Part shown: positions 50,608 to 59,187 of the stretch, piece by piece | Position numbering within the stretch: position 1 is the stretch's first letter | How the letters are laid out: each line of letters starts with the position of its first letter | From: Bacillus_BD sp050389805 | GTDB taxonomy: Bacteria > Bacillota > Bacilli > Bacillales > Cytobacillaceae | DNA: 64,000 bases | Reading direction: 5' to 3' | NCBI RefSeq assembly: GCF_050389805.1 | Contig: NZ_CP130945.1 | Coordinates: 4,278,001-4,342,000 of the forward strand | Notes under the pieces: generated by a model | What the model was told of the DNA's origin: nothing | Databases searched by the model: none | The model's input: the letters and a program-made list of their open reading frames with translations, nothing else | Translations under genes and position numbers: made by a program

Positions 50608-51486
50608 TTAAAGGCTCCCTTCCACTTGGACACGTGTTGGCATTCCGCCTTGTGCGCCAAATTTGGTAATCGACAGGGAAGCCGCACGGTTCGCAAATTT
50701 AATCGCTTCCGAGATCTCTTTTCCTTCTGCTACCGCTACGGCAAAGGCTGCGTTAAAAGTATCTCCGGCTCCTGTTGTATCAACCGCTTCTACCACATAA
50801 GCTGGAACGACCACCTCAGATGTTCCGTTATGATAACGGACGCCATTTTTCCCTTCCGTGATAATTAATTTATTCGGGTATTGCGCTAACACGTCGGAAC
50901 GATTTTGATCTCCGAATAATACCGCATATTCGTGTTCATTCGGTGTGATGAAGCTTGCATACTCGATCACTTCACGGCTTAATTCCCTTGCCGGCGCTGG
51001 ATTTAGAAGTAATTTTTTCCCGAATCGATGACAAAACTCTGCGACATATTCAACGGTATCGGCTGGAGTTTCATGCTGAATCAGAATCATATCTGCTTGT
51101 TTTAAAACATCTTCCGCACCTTTTATAAAATCAGGAGTTACTTCATCATTCGCTCCTTTAACAACGATAATACTATTGTCTCCCTCAGCTAGAGTGATAT
51201 GGGCCGTACCGGATGCACAATGTGTAACCGGTTCCACATTCGTTACAGAAACACCATTTTTCTTCAAATTATCTACAATCTCTGTTCCAAATGCATCGTC
51301 CCCGACTCGACCAATCATTTCTACATCAGCGCCAAGCCTTGAAGCAGCAACCGCTTGATTGGCCCCCTTTCCACCGGGTACGGTATGAAAACTTTCCCCT
51401 ATTAACGTTTCACCCGCTAATGGTCTTTTACTAGCGGTAACAACTAAATCCATTGAAACACTGCCAATGACAGCGATTTTTACCAT
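50608..51486 (-). CDS. rbsK: Ribokinase
   Basis: A 292-residue PfkB sugar kinase: GSVSMDLVV at the start, GGKGANQAVAASRLGADV, and the C-terminal catalytic block DTTGAGDTFNAAFAVA with its Asp base. It phosphorylates ribose to ribose-5-phosphate. ATG 51486 is one base after the rbsR stop; 12 upstream in-frame codons belong to the rbsR overlap. Confidence 0.95.
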   Translation of the reverse strand: MVKIAVIGSVSMDLVVTASKRPLAGETLIGESFHTVPGGKGANQAVAASRLGADVEMIGRVGDDAFGTEIVDNLKKNGVSVTNVEPVTHCASGTAHITLAEGDNSIIVVKGANDEVTPDFIKGAEDVLKQADMILIQHETPADTVEYVAEFCHRFGKKLLLNPAPARELSREVIEYASFITPNEHEYAVLFGDQNRSDVLAQYPNKLIITEGKNGVRYHNGTSEVVVPAYVVEAVDTTGAGDTFNAAFAVAVAEGKEISEAIKFANRAASLSITKFGAQGGMPTRVQVEGSL

Positions 51487-51487
51487 C

Positions 51488-52468
51488 TTAATCAACGTCC
51501 TTTCTGGTTGAATTTCGCTCAATAAACTGTACTGGAAATTTATAATGTAACTGAGATAATGGCTCTTGGTTTATTTGCCCAATTAATATTTGAGCTGCCT
51601 TCATTCCCATCTCATAAGCAGGTTGGTGAATTGTCGATAATCCAGGATACACAATTCCGCTAATATAGATGTCATCAAAGCCAATGATCTGAATGTCGTC
51701 TGGAACACAGCGTCCTTGGCGTAAAGCTTCATTTAGTACGGCAATCGCCACGGTATCATTGCAGGCAAGAACGGCATCGGAATCTGGAAATCTTTTAAAA
51801 AGCTCCACAGCCGTTCTTTCCCCGTCTTGGAAGGATAATTTTGAATCGATTATATTTATTTTAATATTTTCTTGCTCCAGTATTTCCAGAGCAGCCTGGA
51901 AACGTTCTTGAACCGTCTTTACCGTTACCGGTCCTCTTATAATGGTTACTTTCTTACACCCTCGTTCGAGAATTTTCTCAGCTTGAAGTCTACCACCTTG
52001 CGTTTGATCCGCAAATACAGCCGGAAACTCCTCCACGATTCGGTCTAGTAATACAATCGGAATCTTTGACCTTTGTATCTTTTTGAAATCGATTTCATTT
52101 GTTGATAAAATCAAACCGACAACGTTATTTTGCAAAAAGGTATCAAGGTAGTCGTTTTTCTTTTCTTGCTTGTCATCACTGTTTCCAATAATAAGATGAT
52201 AGCCTTCTTGGTAAAAATAATCTTCTATTCCCCGTGCAAGGGCTGGAAAAAATGGGTTCGCGATATCTGGTAGAATCAGTCCAATTAATTTGGATTTCTT
52301 TTTAAAAAGAGAGCGCGCTACCTCATTCGGTTTATAATGTAATAGATTAATCGCATCGTTGACCGCTTTCCTTGTGTCTTCGTGAACGTATCCATTGTTA
52401 TTGATCACTCTAGATACCGTTGCTACCGAAACACCCGCAGCTTTTGCAACATCTCGAATAGTTGCCAT
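51488..52468 (-). CDS. rbsR: Ribose operon repressor, LacI family
   Basis: A 326-residue repressor. Helix-turn-helix with ATIRDVAKAAGVSVATVSR and hinge YKPNEVARSL (1-60), then a sugar-binding core (62-320) containing IGLILPDIANPFF and GFDDIYISG. First gene of the operon; the operator TGTAACCGGTTACA overlaps its own promoter start site, so it represses itself and the whole rbs set until ribose binds. Confidence 0.95.
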   Translation of the reverse strand: MATIRDVAKAAGVSVATVSRVINNNGYVHEDTRKAVNDAINLLHYKPNEVARSLFKKKSKLIGLILPDIANPFFPALARGIEDYFYQEGYHLIIGNSDDKQEKKNDYLDTFLQNNVVGLILSTNEIDFKKIQRSKIPIVLLDRIVEEFPAVFADQTQGGRLQAEKILERGCKKVTIIRGPVTVKTVQERFQAALEILEQENIKINIIDSKLSFQDGERTAVELFKRFPDSDAVLACNDTVAIAVLNEALRQGRCVPDDIQIIGFDDIYISGIVYPGLSTIHQPAYEMGMKAAQILIGQINQEPLSQLHYKFPVQFIERNSTRKDVD

Positions 52469-52483
52469 TTTGTTTCACCACCC

Positions 52484-52497
52484 TGTAACCGGTTACA
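52484..52497. promoter_or_regulatory. RbsR operator (perfect palindrome)
   Basis: TGTAACCGGTTACA, a 14-bp perfect palindrome of LacI type, lies between the -10 of the rbs promoter and the rbsR start and covers the expected transcript start near 52494. Confidence 0.8.
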
Positions 52498-52500
52498 CAT

Positions 52501-52529
52501 ATAATAAAACATTTTGTCGAAATATGCAA
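52501..52529 (-). promoter_or_regulatory. rbs operon promoter
   Basis: On the minus strand TTGCAT (52524-52529) and TATTAT (52501-52506) are 17 bp apart, upstream of the operator. Confidence 0.75.
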
Positions 52530-52564
52530 TGAAAAAGTTTCATTCGAAAATTCCCATATTTTAC

Positions 52565-52609
52565 TAGGTGCCTGACACCTTCCAGTAATTGGAAGGTGTC
52601 AGGCACCTA
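52565..52609. repeat. Palindromic repeat family A, double form
   Basis: TAGGTGCCTGACACCTTCCA facing its exact complement around GTAATT or so; a 45-bp perfect palindrome followed by CCATTTTTTT, between the divergent rbs operon and ugd. Confidence 0.88.
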
Positions 52610-52703
52610 CCATTTTTTTACATAGTCTTAACACCTCCTTAAGAAACTATAGATGCTTTTCTAATACAATTATTATAAGATTGATTGATTTGGAGGAGAT
52701 TTC

Positions 52704-54035
52704 ATGAAGGTGACGGTTGCAGGAACAGGCTATGTCGGGTTGGTAACAGGGGTTTGTTTAGCAGATTTGGGCCATCATGTGACATGCATGGATGTGCAAG
52801 AGGAGAAAATAAATCTCCTGAAGGCTGGATATTCCCCCATTTATGAAACAGGATTAGAACCGATTTTACAAAAAAATATAGCCAACGGTCGACTCCACTT
52901 CACCACCAATCCAAAAGAAGCGTATGCACAAAATGATCTCATTTTTATAACGGTTGGCACGCCAGAAAATCCAGATGGAACCGCGGATTTACAATATGTT
53001 GAGCGTGTTGCCCTTACAATTGCGGGTCAGCTTGAAGATGATGTGATCGTTTGTATGAAAAGTACAGTACCTGTAGGCACAACGGAAAAGGTGCAAAAGA
53101 TTATCGAACAGAACAAGCCGCCACACCTAGCGGTTGAAGTCGTTTCGAATCCTGAATTTCTTCGCGAAGGATCGGCTGTTGAGGATTTCTATTATGGAGA
53201 TCGAATTGTCATCGGCTCTCGAAATCAGGAAGCTGCTGCTACTTTAGAAGAATTATATTCTCCCCTGCAAATTCCGATGATTAAAACCGATATCCGAAGC
53301 GCAGAAATGATTAAATATGCGTCAAATGCCTTTTTAGCCACGAAAATTAGTTTTATTAATGAGATTTCAACGCTTTGTGAAAAAATTGGAGCCAATATTG
53401 ATGAGGTCGCAAGTGGTATTGGAAGTGACCGCCGGATTGGACCACATTTTCTTCAAGCTGGAATTGGCTATGGAGGTTCCTGTTTTCCAAAGGATACAAA
53501 AGCGCTCGCTCAATTGGCTGGGAATGTTCAACATCCCTTTGAGCTGCTAGAGGCAGTCATCAAGGTAAATAATCGTCAACAATCCTTACCCGTTGAAAAA
53601 GCAAAGCATCTACTAGGTTCTTTACAAGGATTAAAAGTGGCGGTCCTCGGAATTGCGTTTAAGCCGAAAACAGACGATATTCGTGAAGCAGCTTCCATTA
53701 AAATCATCACAGAATTACTAAATGAAGGGGCAATTGTGACAGCTTACGATCCCGTTGCCATCCCGAACGCAGAAAAAGTCTTTGGTGAAAAAGTGATGTT
53801 TACCGATGAAATTCGCGAAGCGATCTTACACGCAGATTTAGCCATTATCGCAACCGAATGGGACCAAATCAAGATGTTTCCCCTCTATTTATACAGTGAA
53901 TATATGAACGACGCGCTCATCATTGATGGACGAAACTGCTATTCCCTAGCCCAGGCAAAACGACACGAGATTAAATATATATCAATTGGTCGACCAGTGG
54001 AACAGGGGGACGGTTCTCCTGTTTCACTCAATTAA
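52704..54035 (+). CDS. ugd: UDP-glucose 6-dehydrogenase
   Basis: A 443-residue enzyme making UDP-glucuronate. NAD-binding GTGYVGLVTG (7-16), MKSTVPVGT, catalytic block GYGGSCFPKDT with the nucleophilic Cys, and the C-terminal domain with GIAFKPKTDDIREAAS. B. subtilis has TuaD, YtcA and YwqF of this kind. The last dozen residues (VEQGDGSPVSLN) are coded by a family B repeat and should not be part of the ancestral protein, which would end near the YISIGRP segment. Ribosome site TTTGGAGGAG. Confidence 0.93.
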   Translation: MKVTVAGTGYVGLVTGVCLADLGHHVTCMDVQEEKINLLKAGYSPIYETGLEPILQKNIANGRLHFTTNPKEAYAQNDLIFITVGTPENPDGTADLQYVERVALTIAGQLEDDVIVCMKSTVPVGTTEKVQKIIEQNKPPHLAVEVVSNPEFLREGSAVEDFYYGDRIVIGSRNQEAAATLEELYSPLQIPMIKTDIRSAEMIKYASNAFLATKISFINEISTLCEKIGANIDEVASGIGSDRRIGPHFLQAGIGYGGSCFPKDTKALAQLAGNVQHPFELLEAVIKVNNRQQSLPVEKAKHLLGSLQGLKVAVLGIAFKPKTDDIREAASIKIITELLNEGAIVTAYDPVAIPNAEKVFGEKVMFTDEIREAILHADLAIIATEWDQIKMFPLYLYSEYMNDALIIDGRNCYSLAQAKRHEIKYISIGRPVEQGDGSPVSLN

Positions 54036-54117
54036 AACAGTTAAACCGTGTATCCTTGGTATAGCCACCATCTCTGTTAACAAGTGAAACAAGGAGAACC
54101 GTCCCCCTGTTTCACAA
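54000..54117. repeat. Inverted pair of GGGACGGTTC repeats (family B), left copy inside ugd
   Basis: GAACAGGGGGACGGTTCTCC with TGTTTCAC after it (about 54001-54029) faces GTGAAACAAGGAGAACCGTC with CCCCTGTTTCAC after it (54081-54112). The left copy covers the last codons of ugd. Confidence 0.85.
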
Positions 54118-54195
54118 AAATTAATCATTCCTTTACACGGTCTAAATATAAGTTTCTTACAATGAGGGTATCCGAATGTTAAAGGAGTCTTGCAG

Positions 54196-54723
54196 ATGTC
54201 TAAATTGTTAATGAGCTGTTATCAGTTGGAATGTCGATTATTCCAAAAGGTCAATCGTCATTTTGACAAGAAGGTTTTGAACTTATTTTTTCGTACAATT
54301 ACTAACCTAGGCGGTGCCATTTTTACCATCATTACTGCTATTCTATTACTCATTTTTTCAGCAGAATCTTATAAAATGGTTGCTGTTGCAAGTGCCCTGT
54401 CTTTGGCACTTAGTCATCTTCCAGTTCAAATCGTCAAAAAGCTGTTTCCGCGAAAGAGACCTTATTTGATTTTGGAAGAAACAAAATACCCTGTGAACCC
54501 TTTACAGGATCACTCTTTTCCATCTGGTCATACAACAGCATCTTTTTCACTGATGATTCCCTATATTCTTTATGCACCTTTACTCACCTTTGTATTATTG
54601 CCGCTTTGTCTTAGTGTAGGATTGTCACGAGTCTATTTAGGTCTCCATTATCCTTCAGATGTACTTGCCGGAGGCTTACTTGGAACAGCCACAGGGATCT
54701 TTTGCTTCTTTCTATTAAACTAA
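54196..54723 (+). CDS. PAP2 superfamily membrane phosphatase
   Basis: A 175-residue membrane protein with five or six helices and the three PAP2 motifs: KKLFPRKRP, SFPSGHTTA and SRVYLGLHYPSDV, which hold the catalytic His pair. Family members take phosphate off lipid pyrophosphates or phosphatidate. ATG 54196 has AAAGGAG eight bases upstream. It sits between ugd and a GT4 glycosyltransferase, so it may supply diacylglycerol or recycle a lipid carrier for the same surface glycan (inference). Confidence 0.88.
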   Translation: MSKLLMSCYQLECRLFQKVNRHFDKKVLNLFFRTITNLGGAIFTIITAILLLIFSAESYKMVAVASALSLALSHLPVQIVKKLFPRKRPYLILEETKYPVNPLQDHSFPSGHTTASFSLMIPYILYAPLLTFVLLPLCLSVGLSRVYLGLHYPSDVLAGGLLGTATGIFCFFLLN

Positions 54724-54760
54724 CAAAGGGAATTTTACAATTTGTATAGGGGGAACTCCA

Positions 54761-55903
54761 ATGAAATTGGCTATTTTTACAGATACGTATTACCCTGACA
54801 TCAACGGCGTAGCGAAAACACTAAAACGACTAACGGATTATTTAGATGACCAGAAGATTGAGTATAAAATTTTCGCACCGAAAACAACAGCTGGTGAATA
54901 TGTTTCGGAAAATATTCACCGCTTTGAAAGCCTATCTTTTTTCTTATATCCCGAATGCCGCCTGGCACTCCCGAATTTTATCCAAATCAAAAAAGAGTTG
55001 CAAAACTTTTCTCCTGATTTAATTCATGTCGCAACCCCGTTTAATATCGGTCTTTGCGGTGTGTATTATGCGAAAAAATTCAACATCCCGTTGGTGGGAT
55101 CCTATCATACCAACTTTGATCAATATTTGCAGTATTATGATTTGCCGTTTTTATCGAAATTGGTGTGGAAATACATGAGCTGGTTCCATCAACCTTTTGA
55201 AAAACTATTCGTTCCTTCTATGGATACATTGGAAGAGTTGAAAGAGCGCAAATTTGAAAACTTAGAAATTTGGCCTCGAGGGGTCGATTGCCAGCTATTT
55301 CACCCCCAATATGATAAGGTCGTGACCCGCGAAAAATGGGGTGTCACAAAAAAATATTTATTAACGTATGTAGGAAGGCTGGCGCCTGAGAAAAAGGTTA
55401 AGAATCTTCTTGAGATTCAAAAACTACTGCCTCCCTCCTATGCAGAGCAGATTGATTGGTTAATCGTCGGCGATGGACCGACACGAGATGAAATGGAAAA
55501 AGAAGCTCCTAGCAATATGATTTTTACTGGTTACCAAAGTGGCACAGAGCTAGCTGAAATATACAGTGCCTCGGATTTGTTCGTGTTCCCTTCTCCAACG
55601 GAAACGTTTGGAAATGTTGTGTTGGAATCATTGGCAAGTGGGACACCTGTCATTGGAGCTAATTCAGGTGGAGTGAAAAATGTGATTCAGGATGACGTCA
55701 CAGGTATCTTATGTGAGCCTGACAATTCCTCCGAGTTTGCCGATTCAATCGTGAAGCTCCTCTCTCATGAAAGCTTACGCTGGCAAATGAGAAGTGAAGG
55801 TCGAAAATATGCCTTATCCCAAAGATGGGATCAGATCTTCCAACGGCTCTTGATGCAGTATGAGGAAGTCATTGAGCAGGGTAGAAATCGAAAATATGCA
55901 TGA
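54761..55903 (+). CDS. GT4 family glycosyltransferase
   Basis: A 380-residue retaining glycosyltransferase: N-terminal acceptor half (FTDTYYPDINGVAKTL, with GSYHTNFDQY), and C-terminal donor half with VGRLAPEKKVKNLLEI, IVGDGPTRDEM and FVFPSPTETFGNVVLESLA (E-x7-E motif region). Resembles GT4 enzymes that glycosylate diacylglycerol (MgtA-like). With ugd and PAP2 next to it, transfer of glucuronate to lipid is a reasonable guess. Starts after AGGGGGAAC. Confidence 0.88.
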   Translation: MKLAIFTDTYYPDINGVAKTLKRLTDYLDDQKIEYKIFAPKTTAGEYVSENIHRFESLSFFLYPECRLALPNFIQIKKELQNFSPDLIHVATPFNIGLCGVYYAKKFNIPLVGSYHTNFDQYLQYYDLPFLSKLVWKYMSWFHQPFEKLFVPSMDTLEELKERKFENLEIWPRGVDCQLFHPQYDKVVTREKWGVTKKYLLTYVGRLAPEKKVKNLLEIQKLLPPSYAEQIDWLIVGDGPTRDEMEKEAPSNMIFTGYQSGTELAEIYSASDLFVFPSPTETFGNVVLESLASGTPVIGANSGGVKNVIQDDVTGILCEPDNSSEFADSIVKLLSHESLRWQMRSEGRKYALSQRWDQIFQRLLMQYEEVIEQGRNRKYA

Positions 55904-55908
55904 GACTG

Positions 55909-55951
55909 GTTCCCTTTTTATAGCGGGTGTTGTGCTATAGGAGGGGATTTT
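55909..55951 (+). terminator. Terminator after the glycosyltransferase gene
   Basis: TTCCCTTTTTATAGC and GCTATAGGAGGGGA form an imperfect stem with T7 after it. Confidence 0.65.
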
Positions 55952-55998
55952 TTTGTGTGCAAATAAGAAAAAACAGATCCTCGTTTATAGCGAAAATC

Positions 55999-56299
55999 TC
56001 ACGACATACTCTTCATTAATTCCATTATTCTTTCTTCTGAAAGCTTGGTTACTTTTATAATGAATTCTAGCGCTAAACCTTCTTTAACACTTTCTACTGC
56101 AATTTCTTAACTTACCTTCTGCAATCCCCTTTTCCATAAGTTCTTCTTCAAGCACTTCGTATAACTTTGCTATTTTCATCGCCTCTAAAATTTCACTCAT
56201 GAATTTGTTGATAATAATACCAGTTTCATTTCTTAATACACCCGTACTGACCAAATATTCACTTATTTTTTTGATATAATAAAAATAGAAACAGGTCAT
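55999..56299 (-). pseudogene. Remnant of an Rpn/transposase-like (PD-(D/E)XK) gene C-terminus
   Basis: The first frame (from 56299) reads SEYLVSTGVLRNETGIIINK then ELMEKGIAEGKL and then shifts; the second frame continues IAVESVKEGLALEFIIKVTK and SEERIMELMKSM to a TGA at 55999. The EKGIAEGK and VTKLSEE pattern is typical of the tail of Rpn recombination-promoting nucleases. The catalytic half is gone and one frameshift is seen. Confidence 0.65.
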
Positions 56300-56412
56300 A
56301 TTTTCCTCAACTTTAAAACACTTCTACCGATACCCCTCAGAAATCAAATTGATAATTTTGTAAGCGTTGGCAAATACTATAAATGAACATTCAACAAAAG
56401 AGGCGATGACAT

Positions 56413-57603
56413 ATGACGATCCGAAAGATTCTATATTGTGTTTTAGCCATCATCATTATTTTTATGATCAATGCGTGTAGTAATCCCTTTAAAAATCAAA
56501 CCCACGAAGGGCAGAAAAAAGAAAGCCAAGTTGAAGAGAACGCACCCATAAACGTACGAAATCCACCAAAAAAAGAACCCATCGAACCTGAACCCGAACC
56601 GATTGTCAAAAGCATCAAGCTCTCTGCGATCGGAGATATTTTAATTCATGGGAGAGTGTATAATGCTGCAAAAGTCGGGAATCACCAGTATGATTTCACC
56701 CCGATGTTGGAAAAAGTAAAGCCGTATCTGCAACAAGCCGACATTACGTTTGCGAATCAGGAAACGATGATTGGAGGCGTTGAAATCGGTTTGTCCACCT
56801 ACCCTACTTTTAACAGTCCGGTAGAGGTCGGTGACGCGTTAAAGGATGCGGGGGTAGATATTGTCTCGCTGGCGAATAACCACACGCTAGATAAACGAGA
56901 TAAAGCTGTCCCGCGAGCGATTGATCACTGGAATACAATTGGCATGCACTATACTGGGGCCTATCAGTCATTTGAAGATCAACAACAAATTCGGGTAATT
57001 GAAAAAGACGGGATCAAGGTAGCATTTATTGCGTATACGTACGGAACAAATGGAATTCCCGTTCCAAAAGGAAAGGAATATCTCGTGAATCTCATTGATC
57101 AACAAAAGATAAAAGAGGAAATTGATCGTGCGGAGGAACTAGCCGATGTCGTAGCGATCAGTCTTCATTTTGGAAACGAGTATGAACGAATCCCTAACCA
57201 GTTGCAAAGAGAGTTAGCGCAGTTTGCTGCCGATGAAGGGGCTGATCTGATTATTGGTACCCATCCCCATGTTTTACAACCAGTTTCTTGGGTAGAGACG
57301 AAAGACGGACGAAAAGCCTTTGTAATGTATTCGCTTGGCAACTTTTTATCTGGACAAGAGGGGCTTTATAAGAAAATCGGCGGAATTGCCTCGATTGAAA
57401 TTGAAAAAATAATCGATGGCGAGCAAACAGAGGTTAGCTTAAAAAACCCTGCATTTCTGCCGACCTATGTGAGAGGGCAAGATTATAAAGTCATCCCCAT
57501 GCATGAGTTAACGAGTGAGGATGTGCAAAATGCACAGGGGCTTTATGAGGAGATTAAAAAACATATGGGACAAGAGGTACCGGATTTGGAGTTTGGTGTT
57601 TAA
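56413..57603 (+). CDS. CapA family lipoprotein (metallophosphatase-like, poly-gamma-glutamate PgsA type)
   Basis: A 396-residue lipoprotein: lipobox INAC (Cys22), a Pro/Glu-rich linker (45-70) and a CapA domain with AIGDILIHGRVY, NQETMIGG, SLANNHTLDK, and HFGNEYERIP and GTHPHVLQP. These resemble calcineurin-like metal sites. PgsA/YwtB helps make or export poly-gamma-glutamate in Bacillus, but pgsB and pgsC are absent here, so it may have another cell-wall role. Ribosome site AAAGAGGCG. Terminator after it. Confidence 0.88.
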   Translation: MTIRKILYCVLAIIIIFMINACSNPFKNQTHEGQKKESQVEENAPINVRNPPKKEPIEPEPEPIVKSIKLSAIGDILIHGRVYNAAKVGNHQYDFTPMLEKVKPYLQQADITFANQETMIGGVEIGLSTYPTFNSPVEVGDALKDAGVDIVSLANNHTLDKRDKAVPRAIDHWNTIGMHYTGAYQSFEDQQQIRVIEKDGIKVAFIAYTYGTNGIPVPKGKEYLVNLIDQQKIKEEIDRAEELADVVAISLHFGNEYERIPNQLQRELAQFAADEGADLIIGTHPHVLQPVSWVETKDGRKAFVMYSLGNFLSGQEGLYKKIGGIASIEIEKIIDGEQTEVSLKNPAFLPTYVRGQDYKVIPMHELTSEDVQNAQGLYEEIKKHMGQEVPDLEFGV

Positions 57604-57635
57604 CAGGTTAATGAACTACGAGCGGTTCTTATGAG

Positions 57636-57667
57636 CTAAAAAAGCAACCAATTGGTTGCTTTTTTAA
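57636..57667. terminator. Bidirectional terminator between CapA and MFS genes
   Basis: AAAAAAGCAACCAA and TTGGTTGCTTTTTT form a perfect 14-bp stem around TT or less, with T runs. Confidence 0.88.
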
Positions 57668-57678
57668 GTATGATTAAA

Positions 57679-58947
57679 TTAACTCTGCAGCTCAACCGCT
57701 TCTTCCGTTGTTGCTTCCCCTACAAGTGGTGGTTTAGGAAGCAACAGGTTCATGATTGCCGCTCCTACCAAGATAATGACGGATAGATAAAAAGCCATAT
57801 CATAGTTTCCGAACTCACTAAATAATAAGCCAGGTACATAAGCTCCTAAGGCTGAACCTATTTGATGACCTAAAGATAGACAACCCACTATAAACCCGAT
57901 GGAATAGTGTTTAAAGTATTGTGTAGCGAGTAATTGAGTAGGTGCTACAGTAGCGAAATCCACTAATCCGAACAAACCTGCAAAAATAAGTAACAACATT
58001 GGGTTTTGGCTATATAAAAGGATCACAATCGATAAAGCGCGAGTGAAATACAAGAAAACAAGCAACTTTCGACTGCTCCAATAATCGATAATGACCCCTG
58101 AACATAAGATTCCAATAATATTAAACGCAGCCAATAAACTGACTGCCGCACTTGTCACAGTCGTTGAAAATCCATGATTGTGGGAGTAAGGAATTAAATG
58201 CGTATCGATCAGACCTGTAGTGGTAAAGCCACAAATAGCAAAAGGTAAAATTAAGAACCAGAATTGCCTTTTTCTTAAAACCTCCCAAATAGAAAACTGG
58301 ACCCCATTTTGATTTTCTTGTTGGGGTACCTCTTCTTTGATGAAGCCTCCAATCGGGGCCATCCCTTTTTCACTTGGATGATTTCGAATGAATAAGAGTA
58401 CGACAGGGAATACAATCACAAGTAATAAGAGTGATGTTAAGAAAATCGTAATTCGCCAATCAAAGAAATGGATTAAAAACAGCGAACCGGGGACAATTAA
58501 CATTTGCCCGAATCCAAATCCTGCTTCCAAAATTCCTAAAGCTAGTCCACGTTTTTTATTGAACCAATTCATGACAAGAACGGTACCCGCGACATTCGAG
58601 GCGCCTCCAACCCCAATCGAAACAAATGCATAAAGAACAAATAATTGCCATGGCTGAGTGACGAATGTCATCAGTAAAAAGCTTAATCCTACCAAACACG
58701 TACTGATGGATAAAATAAAACGAGCTCCTAATTTATCGATTAGTCTGCCGATAATCGGTTGAGAGATCCCATAAATCACAAAACTTAAAGTCGAAATGAG
58801 CGAGGTCGTTTCTCGGTCCATGGAAAAGTCTCTCTCCCATGGTTCTACAAAAGCTCCAAAAGCAAGACGACCACCTTGAACCGCTAAAAAAGACAAAAAC
58901 GTAACAAAAACAATGATCCAAGCATAGTGAAATTTACTTTTCATCAT
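57679..58947 (-). CDS. MFS transporter, oxalate/formate antiporter-like branch
   Basis: A 422-residue, 12-helix transporter. GRLIDKLGARFI is the loop 2-3 motif; CGFTTTGLIDTHLIPY and FGLVDFATVAPTQL in the second half match the gene at 33439-34701 in layout. Tail is acidic (EATTEEAVELQS). Substrate unknown; paralogue of the other MFS gene. Downstream of and in the same direction as the lyase gene at 59188 but separated by a terminator. Confidence 0.85.
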   Translation of the reverse strand: MMKSKFHYAWIIVFVTFLSFLAVQGGRLAFGAFVEPWERDFSMDRETTSLISTLSFVIYGISQPIIGRLIDKLGARFILSISTCLVGLSFLLMTFVTQPWQLFVLYAFVSIGVGGASNVAGTVLVMNWFNKKRGLALGILEAGFGFGQMLIVPGSLFLIHFFDWRITIFLTSLLLLVIVFPVVLLFIRNHPSEKGMAPIGGFIKEEVPQQENQNGVQFSIWEVLRKRQFWFLILPFAICGFTTTGLIDTHLIPYSHNHGFSTTVTSAAVSLLAAFNIIGILCSGVIIDYWSSRKLLVFLYFTRALSIVILLYSQNPMLLLIFAGLFGLVDFATVAPTQLLATQYFKHYSIGFIVGCLSLGHQIGSALGAYVPGLLFSEFGNYDMAFYLSVIILVGAAIMNLLLPKPPLVGEATTEEAVELQS

Positions 58948-59108
58948 AACCTTTTTCCTTATTCCTTCCGAAAAAATGTTTTTACTATTTTAATAGTGAG
59001 TAGTTTATACCTAACTATCTATTATATCAAGATCATGGTGGTTTGATCGTACACGGTTAGCTCTATCGGACTGCTTTCGGTGGTTTTCCAACTACGTTGT
59101 CCGATGTT

Positions 59109-59149
59109 GATAAAAAAGAAACACTCGGTATGACAACCAAGTGTTTCCC
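59109..59149 (-). terminator. Terminator of the tryptophanase-family gene
   Basis: On the minus strand GAAACACTTGGT and ACCGAGTGTTTC pair with one mismatch and T6 follows. Confidence 0.82.
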
Positions 59150-59157
59150 TGTCTTTT

Positions 59158-59185
59158 ATGAAACAACGAGAACCGTCCCCAGTGT
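59158..59185. repeat. GGGACGGTTC repeat (family B), single copy
   Basis: TATGAAACAACGAGAACCGTC then CCCAGTGTTC, immediately after the stop of the tryptophanase-family gene on the minus strand. Confidence 0.8.
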
Positions 59186-59187
59186 TC

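Noticed and set aside
56413..57603. Poly-gamma-glutamate capsule operon
   Set aside because: Only a CapA/PgsA-type gene is present; no pgsB or pgsC nearby, so a capsule locus is not supported.
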